In this document: piece by piece, positions 1 to 19,500 of the stretch
Numbering within the stretch: the first letter of the stretch is position 1
Layout of the letters: the number at the start of each line of letters is the position of its first letter
Assembly (NCBI GenBank): GCA_000507305.1
Contig: DF239319.1
Location: 248,001 to 312,000 of the forward strand
Length of the DNA: 64,000 bases
Origin: Breviolum minutum Mf 1.05b.01
Taxonomy: Eukaryota; Sar; Dinophyceae; Suessiales; Symbiodiniaceae
Direction: 5' to 3'
Program-made: the position numbers and the translations under genes
The notes under the pieces: generated by a model
Seen by the model: only the letters and a program-made list of their open reading frames with translations
What the model was told of the DNA's origin: nothing
Databases searched by the model: none

Positions 1-517
1 ACAATCTAAACTGATATATCCTGATGTCATATGGTGCTTGAAGATGATAGAATCCTAGAATCCTCACAAATGATAGCTTCCGAAAGTGAAGATACTTTGG
101 AGGAGTCACCTCAAGCCAACGTACATCTTTTTGTCACCGGACTCTACGGGCTTATCCACCCCGCTGGTGACTTCATCCCAGAAACTTGATGCGATGGAGA
201 CATTCCCGGGATAAATGTGTCGTGATATGAGCTCGGCTTAGCATAGCAAGGGTAAAGAAAAGTCATCAACGGGTAGGCGCCGCTGGTCACAGCGCCCAAC
301 ACGGTGCAGGAAGTAAGGCATTAATCACTTTAAAATCATCTATATGTTACGATTGCATATTTCTGATTTTATATTATACCGTATACTATTCGTCAAATAT
401 GAAATGAAAGATGTTTTTTATACTTTGTAATATATGAATATCTGTGTATATCATATGTGTATATACACATACACAGTAGGTATTTCTATGTGCAACTAGA
501 TCGAAGGTATGATAATC

Positions 518-678
518 TCAAAAGTTGGTCCATGCATATGGGCCGGCCAACTGGCATTCAATATATGCTGAAGGGAAATCTTCACGTGGCATATGAAATT
601 CAGGCGCAAGGCCTGCCTCCTGCTTGTGCGATGTGTGAAACACTGAGGCTCTCTTTGAAATCTCTTCAATGCCCAGTG
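518..678 (-). CDS. 3' terminal exon of an unidentified gene
   Basis: An open frame of 53 codons on the minus strand ends in TGA at 518-520. It follows a possible acceptor (ccag at 679-682). The encoded text includes GIEEISKRASVFHTSHKQ and PREDFPSAYIECQLAGPYAW, with a residue balance typical of protein rather than translated intron. I do not recognise the family. It lies downstream of DIM1 in the same direction, so it is probably the next gene of the unidirectional array, with only its last exon found. The rest of 1-973 shows AT-rich sequence and nothing else I can assign. The acceptor is followed by C rather than the usual G, so the exact start is unsure. Confidence 0.4.
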
Positions 679-973
679 CTGGGGAATCATAATTTGATCA
701 AAGTAACATATCTGATTATCAGATTGCTGTATCCTGCATTTGCTCCATACAGGTGGCCAAGACTTGCGGAATATTGCCCAACAAGTGCATAAGAAAAAGA
801 AACAATCAATAATCATAACATAACAATCCAGCCAGAATCATCAATCATATGCAGTGAGATCCCGAATCTTCATCCCCAGTCCAAGTGTCGATGTGCACAA
901 TTCTGGCTGGGTAACTGCATGGCCTATGGAGGGATGTGCAGAGGTGGGCTAACCAGCTAATCTATAATCTTAT

Positions 974-7287
<6,314 letters not shown>

Positions 7288-7579
7288 GCAAGCAAGCCCA
7301 ACAGCCGGGACAAGCAGAAAATAGTCACTATGTACAAAGTGCACGCAGGTACAAGCGGTCTTTTTTGCTGTTTCTGCCTCATTGGTTCTTGGTCTGGAAT
7401 TGCTCGTACCATCACATGAGGCATTGTACTGCTTCACCGCGGCTCAGGAACCATATATATATGTGTATATATATATATACTGCTTTTCTGCCCTCCCCAT
7501 TCTCAAGGCCAACTGCTACGCAGCCTGACAGTTTCCATCATTCGACATGTATCTGCATGGACTGTTGACTGTTCTTGAA
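7288..7579. other. short interval between DIM1 and the CEP104-like gene, with a TA microsatellite
   Basis: This stretch lies upstream of the DIM1 start codon and downstream of the last CEP104-like exons. It contains ATATATATGTGTATATATATATATA at about 7456-7480, quoted here only as a repeat. I see no TATA-type promoter element that can be told apart from the simple repeat and no clear polyadenylation signal. Confidence 0.5.
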
Positions 7580-10500
7580 TGATCTTGAGCCATCTTGTGA
7601 CAGCGAGGAACCTATCGCTCTTTCCGTGTTCACCCACACTTTCGAACCCTCCAGCCAGACACCTTATACATCCTCCGGAAGTACTGTAACACTTCTCCGC
7701 CCCAACCCACCATACACAAAAATGGGGAATAATCTGAACGGATTATGCGGATCTGGCCAGATTTGCCAACTAGGCAGTAAATTGGAAAGGATACAACTAA
7801 ACATCAACAAAACTCGGAGGGGACCCCATGCCTTTGGGTGTAGATCGATTGCTAGCAGCTGACCGGTGGGTCCTGAGCCAACATCTGCTGAGTCCCAAAC
7901 CTCAACCAGCACCAAACCTCGGGAAAGGGCTAGACTAAGGCGACCACTGAGGCTGGCCCAGTTCAAGCCCATCACCTGCATGGAAGAAGGATGAACAAAA
8001 AAAAGACGTTTCACAAGAACAACTTCCAAAGGACCCAGGCTTCTCATGTTTGGATCTGCTTTCATGCATTGTTTTACTATGAAGGACAGCTGCACATGGC
8101 ATGATTGCTAATGATAGTGGAGCTTTCTTGTATGTGCTGCATCAACAAAGCATGATGGCAAGACTGCCTGCATCCACTCTGTCAAACTCCTCGTCAAAAA
8201 TGTCTCTTTGAGCCTGGCAGAACAAGTTGGCAAGATCAGGATACAGTATACGTTGATCTTTCTCCATTCCCATCCTGTCTTGTACCAAAACATCCTTCAT
8301 TCAAACTTGCTGTTGTATTTTTTGTTAATAAAACAAAACCCGCCCAAAAAAGGCAACATTCTATATCATTATATTCATGTTCTTTCATGTTACTATCAGC
8401 TACTCGTATCCCCGTATACCCCTGCCATCCCCTACCAGTTCGATAATTACGATCTTGCCAGGGTCTGAGCATGCTGAGAGGCACCTGCCGAATGTTTGCC
8501 AGGTGCTTCTCCTTGGCGTGGCAGCGCAGCACCGCATATCCAGCATATCATTGCATGTATGAGATGCTTCCAGTCTTTGGGTCAACAGGATTGCCGAAGA
8601 AACTTTTTACTTGTGCAAGGTCTTGGAGAACCTGGTTGTAGCAGCCCCACCCCCAAAAGGAATTTCATCTTCCCTCCTTAGCTAGGCTGTCATTTATCTG
8701 CAAATTGTATTGGGACCTACCAATGCAGGCATGGATCAATTCGTTTCAAACCAGCATGCGCGTAGCAGGCGGCAACCAATTTCACAGCCTTGGACGATGA
8801 ATCCATTGTGTCAGGGCTTGGGGGATTATCAAAATATGACGGATTCAAAAACGTCTCGGAATATCTCCGAATGTGAATTCTTACAGGGTCAAACAAACAC
8901 CCAAAAATATCAAATAAATATTTGAAAGAACGGTGGGCCTGGCATGAATCAGGATCACACTTCCAATTGCATCCATTTGCCGATATAAGGTTTGGAACTT
9001 GGGCCCTGGCATTTTCCCTGACCTCGCCATTCGCGTGGTTGAACCTCACCCAAGCCGGCAGTGGATCCAAGACCATCAGATACTTCTGCACCTAATGATC
9101 CCTGTCAGTTCTTCTGTAGGCCCCATGGCCAATCCATTGCCAGCTGCACTGTAGGATCCAGGGGCAAACCCTCCTTGCTCTCAGGTTGGACACCAGCCTG
9201 CACAGGGAACATCTTTGAAATCTGGGTAGTTCCCATCTTTTTGGGCCCTAATCACGTTCCGTAATCTCCGATCCGCGATTGGAAGTCTAATCCGTTTAAT
9301 CCGTAATCCGTTCAGGGGAGTTTTAGTTTCTTGGTGGATATTCTGCTAAAGGGTGAAAATCATCATACCTGCTAGCAAAAACACTAAGGCTTCAGTTTCC
9401 CTGCAGCAGTGCACTTGCGGCGCGGACTTTTTTCAGTCAGACGAGTCCGAATGAAGACGAAGTTGCACTACAACTACAGGACATGACATCGCTCCTTGCT
9501 TTCCTTTGCCTTTCCAGCACTGGGCAGGAAAGCCCTTGAGGAAGCTTTTTCCAGAACGCTGCTCTAGGAAGCTTTTGGGCCCAGCAATGGAACAAGAAGC
9601 CCTTGCAGGAGCCTCCCAAAAATCTCTCTAGCACGCTACTCTAGGAAGCTTTTTGCAGCCAGGACTACAGCACGCCTTGCAGGGCAGGTCCAAAGAAATC
9701 TCTAGGGCGCTGCGGTAGGACGCGTTTCGGGCTTGGCGTGGGAAGTTTTCTAGCGCGCTGCTTTAGGAAGCTCTCGGCTCTGCGCCTCCAGCATGGGTCT
9801 ACTCTCAAGGCACAAGTGGCGTTAGCTCAGTTGGTAGAACATGCGCTCAGAAAGCGGGAGGTCTTGGGCTCACACCTCATAGGAGCTTGCGGCATGCTGC
9901 CGCAGTGGGTTTTGGTGACCAACTGAAGAGGTAGCAGGTGGCCGTTGCAGGATTCCCTCTCTAGAACGCTGCGCTAGGAAGCCTCGAAGGTGCGGGAAAA
10001 CTGGGGGGGTGCGCTGGGAAGATTCCGGGCCTATACCTGCTGGAGCTGTAAAATCTAGCAGTCGCAGGAAAGTGGCCTAGGGAAGCGCGCTAGGAAGATT
10101 CCGGGCCCCTATTACTGCTGGAGCTGTAAAATCTAGCAGTCGCAGGAAAGTGGCCTAGGGAAGCGCGGTAAAAATCTAGCAGTTGCAGAAAGATGGCCCA
10201 GGGAAGGACGCTAGGCAAGTTTTAGGCAATCGTGCCTAGACAAGCCTTTCCGACTTTGGGCACCAAAACTAGTGGAGGTTTAGCGCAACTTGCCTAGGGA
10301 ACCTCCTGCCAGGCTGCTGCAATCTTGTCCTGCTCAGCCTTCAGGTTGTGGTGGTGGGTGGTGGGTAGTCGGTGGTGGGTGGTGGGTAGTCGGTGGGGGG
10401 GTGTGGCTGGTGTGGTGTGGCGCAAAGCGAAAAAATGAGTCACAAATGCAAAAAGCAAGAGAGTTTTCTTCTCAGTTTTGATCTGGTAGATCGGATCACT

Positions 10501-13500
10501 TAAGCCAAAATGGAGACATTAATCTCAAGTGAACATTGCAGACATATCCACGCTTTACTGCAGGCTTCCAGGCTGACAGAAAACGTGTAAGCGCTTATAC
10601 CAAATAGTATATACCGACTTGAGGCTCATCTGAAAGGAAACCAAAGTACCGGGACACCTACTAACCTGGGTTCCCTGAAATAATCAAAGAACAACCCTAA
10701 CTTGGGCAGATTGAGGATTGACAGATTGTGCCCTAATCTGTTCATCCCCAAAAACAGTAAACCGTAAGGGCGCAATCCGTAATCCGTACTAAGGATTGAA
10801 GATTAGAAGCGAACTGGCCAGGAAATGGACTGTTCAGCTATTGCTTGCAGATTGTGCAGGTTTCGCCTCTGTCACCATCGCAGCCAAAAGCTGTAGCCGG
10901 GCAATGTACACCTGGCAGTTGCGCACAAATCTCGGGAAACTCTGCTTTCCAGTTTCGACTGAACAAGCTGGGTCGTGCCTGATGTTTAGATTGTTCTGTG
11001 TCAGTTGTACGTACGTAAGTAGTGAGTGGACGAATCATAGTTGCTGGATGTTTTTTGGTGGTGTGTGTTTCTTGGGCCAGTTCCAAACTACGTGAGATGC
11101 ACCCGCGGGTTCACGGACTTCTTCTTCAGCGGTCTCAACAGCTGCTGGGCTGCAAAGCTGGCACCAACGCTGGGACACCGCATGAGGTCACAAAGGTGAG
11201 CATCCCTGGGTGTTCAAACGGCAGCTGTTTAACGAGATGTGAATGGAGGATTCCTCTTTCTACATAAACATTGAAAAAGTATAATCATATAGTCACTATA
11301 GTCCTGTGCCTGTGCAGAGTCACAACTGAATCAAGATGAATCAAGTGCATTTGCATGAATTTGCTATAAAGACTTCCTTTTGGAACGGCACTTGACATCT
11401 ATGACGCAAGGCTGTGTGAGAACATCGTGTCGCCAATGACAGGCCTGGCAGCCTTGTCGACCCTGGCCTCGGCTGAAGTTATGAGGGTGCCAAAACCGCC
11501 AAGCTCCCAAAAAAATAGATATTGTATGCGATAATATGTTGACATTTGATGATATTGGCATGCATTGTATACAGCCACATTGGTTGCCTTCTGACCCCTT
11601 CGGCTTGGCAGCTTGCCACTCATGACATGTTCCATACACAGTTGACAAGATGACTTCTTTTCAGCAAATACAATGAGCATCCCGCTGCTCAACTGTCAGA
11701 CTGTCACCACTTTTGTTGCATTGACAGCACCACTTCAGGATGCAAAAGGAATCTGTAATCCTAGTCATGCCTTATGCATGTCATTAAGCTTTCAGACCAC
11801 AAAAGCCATCAAAAACTTCCATATCTGGATGTTCCTCGTGGTTCCGAGCACCTGACATTGCCATCACCCAAACGGTCCACCAGCAAAACCATCAAAGGAT
11901 CGAGCAAGGAATGTGCCTGCCACCCGTTTGCCGTCAAAGCTGACAGCAGCTCAGGCTATTTCTCTCTCTTAGAGCCCCTCAATACCAAATGCTTGTTTAC
12001 CCAAAACTACCACCTTTACTTTCGGGAACGCACAAACCTTCTGAGCAATGGCACCTCAGGGCGACGAACCTGCCGCAGCAACTGGCACATGGCTTGCAAG
12101 AGTGCCATGGCAGAGAGAAAAACCTGCCAATTCTGTGAAGCGCTCATGGAATTTTACCGGTTTCTGGCGTCTGCGTTGTTCATCAGTTCAAGCCATTTCA
12201 AGTCTCAAAGGTGTGTGGTAAAAAAGTCAGCCACAAGGAGCCTGCACATTCTTGTCTGGCACCATGCGCTTCAGGACAACAATGTAGCCAGCAAGCAGCC
12301 GGTTTTGATCTTTCTGCCTTGGACGCGTCCAGTTTCAAACTGTCGAATGACAATCAAATGATGGTTGGCGCCTCAGGATGGCCAGTGTCACAGTGTCACA
12401 TCCGTTGAAATCCATCAATGCTCAGCTTCCATACCAAAGTTGCAGCCATGCCACCTATGCTCTCCGTTTTGCAGATCCATCGCTAACTTCTGAAGCGCTG
12501 CGTCACGAAGATTCCAGGTCTGTCAGGCCAATTGAAAATGGGGATGCCAATGCAGCAAATTCAGTCCAAATACCAAAGTACCAAATGGATCCAAATGGTG
12601 CAAGATCATTTAGATATGACAATTTGGGAAATAAAATGACATGAAATCGATGAAATGAAATAAAGACAGTGGAGACATGGTTCACATAAAGAAAAGAGGC
12701 TCTATAAACCATAATATCTTGATTCTCAACAAACCTTCATTTGGCACTTACTCATGACTGCACTTTTTGAGGCTGCCCAAACTGACCATTCCCTGGGTTC
12801 CCCGGCCTTTGAAAAAACACATCGCGTTAGATAGTCACCAAAAAGTTCGATCAAAGGCTCAGCTTCCTAACATGGATTGTGAATCACCCCAGTTCTTCTC
12901 ACATGCGCAAATAATTAAGTGAATCACTAAATACTGTGCATGGAAAACATGATGATGTTGCCTTTCATATCTTTCATGGCACGTAGCAATGCATGAAATG
13001 TAGCTAGCAGTCAGTCTGTAGTGACTACAATAATTGTTTTGCTGTCGGCAGTTTCAAGTCGAATTGGGAATTGAGATGGATTACACTGCTGACGACACAT
13101 GACACATTAAAGCCCTCGAAGGAGAACGGACCATCAATGAGAAGGAAATGCAAAAGAAACAATATCGCGAACCCATCCATGACAAGACTATAAGCGTGAT
13201 GAAACTGTAGACTTAGCAGATTTGTACATATGTAAATGAATATGCATATCTATTCATTTTATTCCTTTACTCATATTATCCATGTATCTAATCATGTATG
13301 TAGGGCACTGAACGAGTGGAATCATTCAGCATCTGTACGTGCACATCTGTAGGTGCTTGAAATTTTCTCAACCATCGTAAGCATCACGATATCTCACAAT
13401 GATGGTGATGATGATGATCATCATCATCATGATCATCATCATCATCNAGCCTGTTGCTTTTGCTAACTTTTGCGGCGTTTCCAACAGCATCAAACATGAA

Positions 13501-16500
13501 GTGCTCAAGTCAAGAAAACTCAGCAGGATGAATGATGGCCCGTCCTTCTGGAAGCTGGAATGTAAAGGCTCTGGCTCTGGTTGGCTCAGATCCTCACAGG
13601 CCACGTCAAGGTTATCAGAACACAGTGGCATCCATAAGCCAAGCGTGCGAATAGAGATCATCTGGTCATATCAAGATGTGATATACACACGGCAGGTCTT
13701 TTTGAATATATATACATCCATACAACACTAATATACATACATGTAATGTTACAGTGATACTTGTATGTAAGACATCAGCACGGCGTCTTAGATTTTGATT
13801 GATGCTGAGCCCACTGATGTCTTTAAAACATGTTGAAACGAAGGTCTCAAAGGCCCGCAGCCCGCCTCTACATTGGGCACGCCCGCCAGCGGATGGTTCT
13901 CCGCATCAAAGCCGCGCTCCGTCTCTGGGGGATCCGGTTCTGGCGCTGGCGCCGAGGGATCCGGCTGAGCCACGCCCCCGAGCGGCGGCGTGCGGGGCAC
14001 TTTGGCACCGCCCATACCGCCCCCGGGCGCAAGGCCGCCCAGGCCACCCATGGCTGGGGTAATCAGGATATCTCGACGCTCCTGCGAATGCCGCGACTCC
14101 TGACAAACAGGTCTGAAACATGACGATTGTGTTCTGAAAAGTGTTGGAAGTTACAGGCTGCTCAAGTTTCCATTTCTTCAACTTCTTACTCTGACAAATG
14201 CATGTGCTCAGGGGTATTAAAAGATGGACCCTTCAGCTCCCACTCCTTGCCACGACTGCCAGGCGCTGCCTGTCAATCAACATATGCTACGGAGCCACCA
14301 AGATAGAAATCAACTGCCCAGACTATCGGAAGTGCCAGATAATATGCTCACCCAACCAACTCCTAGTGCGACACTAAGATGCAGGGTCATGTATCTGATC
14401 AGACACTTAAAGATTCGAAGATGTTCTATATAGTGTTGATGAATCATCATTGGTGTCAAATCCTCTTCCTTAATCTATTTTTGAAACCAGTCTTCACCAT
14501 ATTTGCATTCCAGGCATTTCAAACTGTGGCGCACCTCTTCTCTAGATAGCCGCGACAAGCTTTCACGGCTGTCGCGCCGCGGCTCGTCATAAGCCATCTG
14601 TGGTTGATGACCACCCCTTGGGGGACCCACACCCCAATCTGGGCTTCCAGCACCTTGACCTGAGCAAAAGCATTCCACGGAAAGACTTCAGTCTTGCCCA
14701 ACGGTCATACAGGATGGCATGCGGCATGGCACATTATGTTGAGTGTTGCGAGGCATTCGAAGCGTTGATTGAGCTTCAGATGGTTTCTGCACAACTTTAA
14801 GAACATCAAGCACATGGGTGTTCTTAGCACCCTGCGCCCACCCATGCCATTACTCCTCATCTGTGCAGGTTTCAAACCCAAAAAAAAGCAGGGGCTCAGA
14901 GATGTTTGGCCAGAGAAGTAGGAAAGTTCAGAAACCCCTGTGACTGTTCTACTGTAGCATGCATCTGTATCGCCAAAGAACTGACTGAATTCTGTTGATG
15001 GTGTGGCCAGACTGAGCCTAAACGTCCAATCCCCAAACTTTAGAGAGGCGCAACTGTACAACCCATACAACCCACTCTCAGAATCTCTCAGACTCATAGC
15101 TTTCACTAGCTGAAATGTGCCTAAATCCTTCAACTGAATTGTTTGTACATTGACGTCTCAAGGCATTTGGGTCCTGCCAGACTGTGGCCGTTCCAACCGC
15201 TCCATGGGCCGCTCGGGTGGCCGGTCAATGGCACTGCGGAGGCGGTCGATTTCACTCTTCAAAGCCTTGGCAGCATCGTAGTCCTCGTTTTGCACCGCAG
15301 CCTTCTTTCGATCCTGGAAGAATGATGAAGAATCGAATCGGTCTGGAAAAACACACCTCCCTTTTTTGATCGCTTCAAATCCTATAAATCCTTTCATCTG
15401 GTCCTTTGTCTTTGGCAATTGCTGGCATAGCTACAGTAGTTTGATTGCTCTCAGTCTCCTCTCTTTTAGGGTCCTCCAGTTCCCGGAGTAGAAGGCCAGT
15501 CTGCCGCAGCCTGAGTTCGACTTTCCATAAGCTACCAGCTAGGAGAATAGCTTTGCAAACGATCTTCGCAGGCCAAACTTCAACCAAACCTGCCCTGTTT
15601 CTTGAGACTAAATTTGGTGCAAAACCTCCAGATACAAAGATTCAGTATGCAAAGTGTAGGAACATGTTGCCAACCTATGGATATCTATGGATGCTCCGGC
15701 ATCCTTAGGCATACATCATGTGAAGTCAAGCTCCTACCCGCCGCCTCGCAAGGACCTCTTTGAGTCGCTTGGCCTCAGTCTCCGAAAGCCAAGGACTTCT
15801 CACGCAACTGTTCCAACTGAAGCTAGGTTTGGCTAGATTAAAGGGAGGACAACGTTGGGATAGATATTGTATACAAGCATGAAACTAATACATTTATGTT
15901 TTATTGTGATTTTTGTCAGTGTTTTTGTTGGAGCAAGACTTCGCACTCTAGCCGGCTCACTGTTCATCAGCTAGCTATGCACTTCTTGAACTAGGCAGAG
16001 AGTTGAAAGACGTAGAATATGATGAATATTGATCAACATTGCCTCAAAAATGCAAATAGAGGAGGAACTTCAACTCAGCTGCCAACTTCCTCATAATCCT
16101 CGGCATCGACCGCTCTGGCCTGCAAAGCAATCCTTTGAGTTCGTTTCTACACAAACTATCTCCCCTTGGTGCTGGTGGGATCAGTGATGGATGTTGACAA
16201 TGACAACGTCCAAAGCGGTGAAACGGGTTGCGCATGAGAACTTCTCGCCTTCGCAGACGAGAGTGAGCGGATCCGCTCGAGCGTTTGAGAATCGTATCGC
16301 CTCGGCATATGCATTGTGACATTACCATGCTGGCATTTCGACGAAGGAAGTTGATCGACATTGATCGACCGCCGAGTGTCTACAGCGTCTACAGTTACAT
16401 CAAAAGATATTAGATGATATTTAAAATATTAGAAGCTATTGCTGGAAACTCACACCCGCTGATTCTCTATATCCTTTTGGTTGTTCTAGCACACCTACTG

Positions 16501-19500
16501 GACACAAATTGCTCAGCCCTCTGCTGTACCTTGAAAGAAATTTGGATGAAATTTGGACTTGGTTCCTGTAATCTCTTCACTGTCGCTCCAGCTTTGGGAT
16601 GCTCTGGGTGCTTTGGAGTCTTTCTGCATCTTTCAGCATTACCGGATGCAGACGAAGTGCATTTCGTCTGACGCTGCCTGTGCAGCATCCTGGCATGTGG
16701 GTGGCAATTGCAACCTATATGCTATATCAATTGCAACCGATATGCTATATCATATGCCATTCCTCCTCTCTCCAAAATGATTTGTTCGTCTGTGTGACAC
16801 TGTGACGCTTGCTCCGGATTCTTGATCATTGTGGGTAAATGTAAAACAGTCCGAACCTTTTGCGAATCTTTAGCGATGCCTTGCTAGGGCCAATGTTGGT
16901 ACAAGTACCAACTATATCTATGCTACCCTTGTCCCTTCAAACCCCTCCTGCGCAGACGGGGCAGTGGCTGGTTGATAACCATCTGTTGGCCTCAACTGCC
17001 AAGCCACACGAGACCCCTTTGCACTCGATCTCGGCTTTGGTTCCAAACAGGACTGTCAGACAACTGATTTCTCCAGCGTTTTCAATCGCGGGCATTCGAA
17101 CAGTTGCGCGCAATAGCGAAAGATAGTGAAAGGTGATTGACTGTATTCTTTACTTTTCATATTTCAACCCACCCCTCTTGGTGCTCATGCCGCGCCAGGG
17201 CAGGGTTGGGTGCAGGTGGTCCATTCGCCAAATCAGGCCTTGGCATTGCAGCCTTTGCAGCCTTTGCAATAGTCATACATAGTCATGAATAGGATGGCAA
17301 TGGATGGCCAAAACAGGTCCTCAACATAGTACCGGCTGGTTTCTATAAGCAGGATGCTACCCTGACCTGCCTCCCTGTAGCCAAGAAACCCTAGGACCTC
17401 ACCCAGGCAGTTCAATGCAATAAGCCCAACCTTGCATGGCGCAAACAGGCGGTATATGTATATATATATATATACACAGGATAATATAGATATAACTTCT
17501 TGCTGAATCACTCGAAACATGGAAGTGATCCTGTCTTGCAAGAGTGCAATACATCTTTTGATCATTGGGCTCAGTTGTGAGATCATTCGACGCAAACCTT
17601 CCTGATACGAACCATGATTGAAATCAACAGCTGCACCTGATTGACAATATTGTACCGATTCACATGGCACCTGAAAAAGTGCCAAGCGGCTGGCAGGAGT
17701 ATGATCACGGAGCACAATGATTGCGTGAATTTTAAGCGCACTAAAACAGGATGTGGTAAGGATCCACACCAAATCGTGACAGAAAAAGATGATGAAATCA
17801 CATGAAATCCCTTCAAGGATCGTCAAGCCGCCACTCAGGACTGTACTTGTGAAACAAGATTTTGATGAACTGGGCTGACACCTGAACAAAATTGACAGAA
17901 CACAACGGGACCATGGCGTGGGCGTTTCTTGGAAAATGTGGGGCATCAGGGCCACAAACAAAGGACTTGTCCGGGCAACTACAATGCAAGCGGAATTCCT
18001 TTGCGACGCAACATCCACAGCGTAAATCAGTCTGTATAATACTTGTTTTGAGGCCACCGCATCCACATATACCTCGGCTTTATCAAGCTTGCAGGGTGAA
18101 CCGATTTGAATGGATTTGCCCGGGAATATGCGCGAATGATGTCCATAACCCCAATGCCCCACTACAACCTGAAGTCCGGTAGGCCAAGGCACGCTCTTCA
18201 ACTCCCGCGCTTGGAACTGCGAACGTTCATTGCTGTCCAGCGAAAGGTAACCCAGCCTGAAATCATCAGAAACAACAGTTGAATCAATCGCAAGCATGCA
18301 TGGCTGCAGGTCCGTTTGATGAGGCAACTCATAAATTCATGCATGGCCCTGGTCTCCCTTCGTATCTTGTACAACTTCAGCGGCGATACTCCCAAGACTT
18401 CAAGAGTCCCAACACATCCCAATCTGACAGCTCTTTGACATGCATGTGGATGATTGTTCATGCAGCATGCATGTTCATGCACCCTAGCAAGAGCTGGCCC
18501 TCTCGTTCCCTCTCACTTACTTTTGATGGCATGAAGTTGTGAGATGGTCATCTGCTGGCCTTTTGAAGTTCACCGAGTCATAGGTTGCATCTCCTGTGTC
18601 AGCCGTGAGTGGTTCGGGAACGCATGGCAACCTTCACTCCCTTCACCGATTGACGCAGCAACGTTGGAATCTGCTGATTGTTTCCACTCGCTACGACTCC
18701 GACCTCCAGTGGGCAGTGCCGTGTAGAGGTCGATTTTGGTGGCAATCCTCGGTTCTGCCAGCTGTCGTCGCTTACTCTGCTTCCGGTGGGGGCATTGTCC
18801 AGGAAGGTGCGCCTTCAAACAGATGCTTATTCTATGCCCAAATTTAGATAGCCCTGCAAAACGAGGATTTGAAGACTCTACTTCCCCTTGTGGGATTGCA
18901 ACTCTTCACGGGCTATGACATAAAGTATGCGTTTCATCTTCTTTGAATGAAGTCCCTTGCACTAAAAAGCTCAGCAAATAAATATATATAAATATATACA
19001 TTATATATATAATGTATATAGTTAAACAATTCAAACCATATACCTTCAGAGTGCAGAGTGAGCTTGAGGTCTGCGCAGTTTAGTGTCTACATTTACGTGT
19101 TCCATTGCCTAATTGCAGGCAAGTGTCTTGCTCTGGTGAGATAAGAACTGGACCTGCCCATGCATCCAGAACAACAAACAATCACAACCAGCAATCCCAC
19201 GCAGCTACAACCTCCGGGCCCAACTTCTGAACTTGAGCATCTTGAATGTCCAAAGGGCAGATATCAAATGACAAATTTAAAAACAAACATTAATCAGTTG
19301 CCAAACTTGGGCGTGCTGCTGGTCTATCTTTTCTCCACTACGCCGCGCTACTTTCAGTCAGTAGAGAAAGGCGCGTCTAAAATGAGGTTCCCCTCAAGAA
19401 CTGCTTGCTGGGCAGCTGCATGCCTGGGCACAGGCTTCGGACCGAACACCGGATATATTGTCTATTATAATCTGAAATCATCCCGTCTGCTTGCCACGGT

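Larger units (their letters stand above)
9244..10800. mobile_element. possible inserted element or repeat cluster in a CEP104 intron
   Basis: Base use changes abruptly here to GC-rich, repeat-laden sequence. Both edges carry GCCCTAATC (9244-9252 and about 10731-10739) followed by CCGTAATC-type strings in the same orientation, as if flanking direct repeats. Inside are at least six copies of a motif close to CGCTGCTCTAGGAAGCTT (near 9555, 9632, 9708, 9755, 9965 and 10085), a tRNA-like stretch, an 80-base tandem repeat and a relict spliced-leader-like string. No transposase or reverse transcriptase frame is visible, so a non-autonomous element is the best guess. Confidence 0.4.

Noticed and set aside
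17233..18327. A 364-codon open frame on the minus strand, the longest in the window, as a single-exon gene
   Set aside because: It overlaps several CEP104 exons whose correct splicing (RELKS joined to VYVDAVASKQ, then CHVNRYNIVNQ, then VGLIALNCLGE) uses two frames and skips most of the open frame. The region between is intron that happens to lack stops and includes a TA microsatellite.
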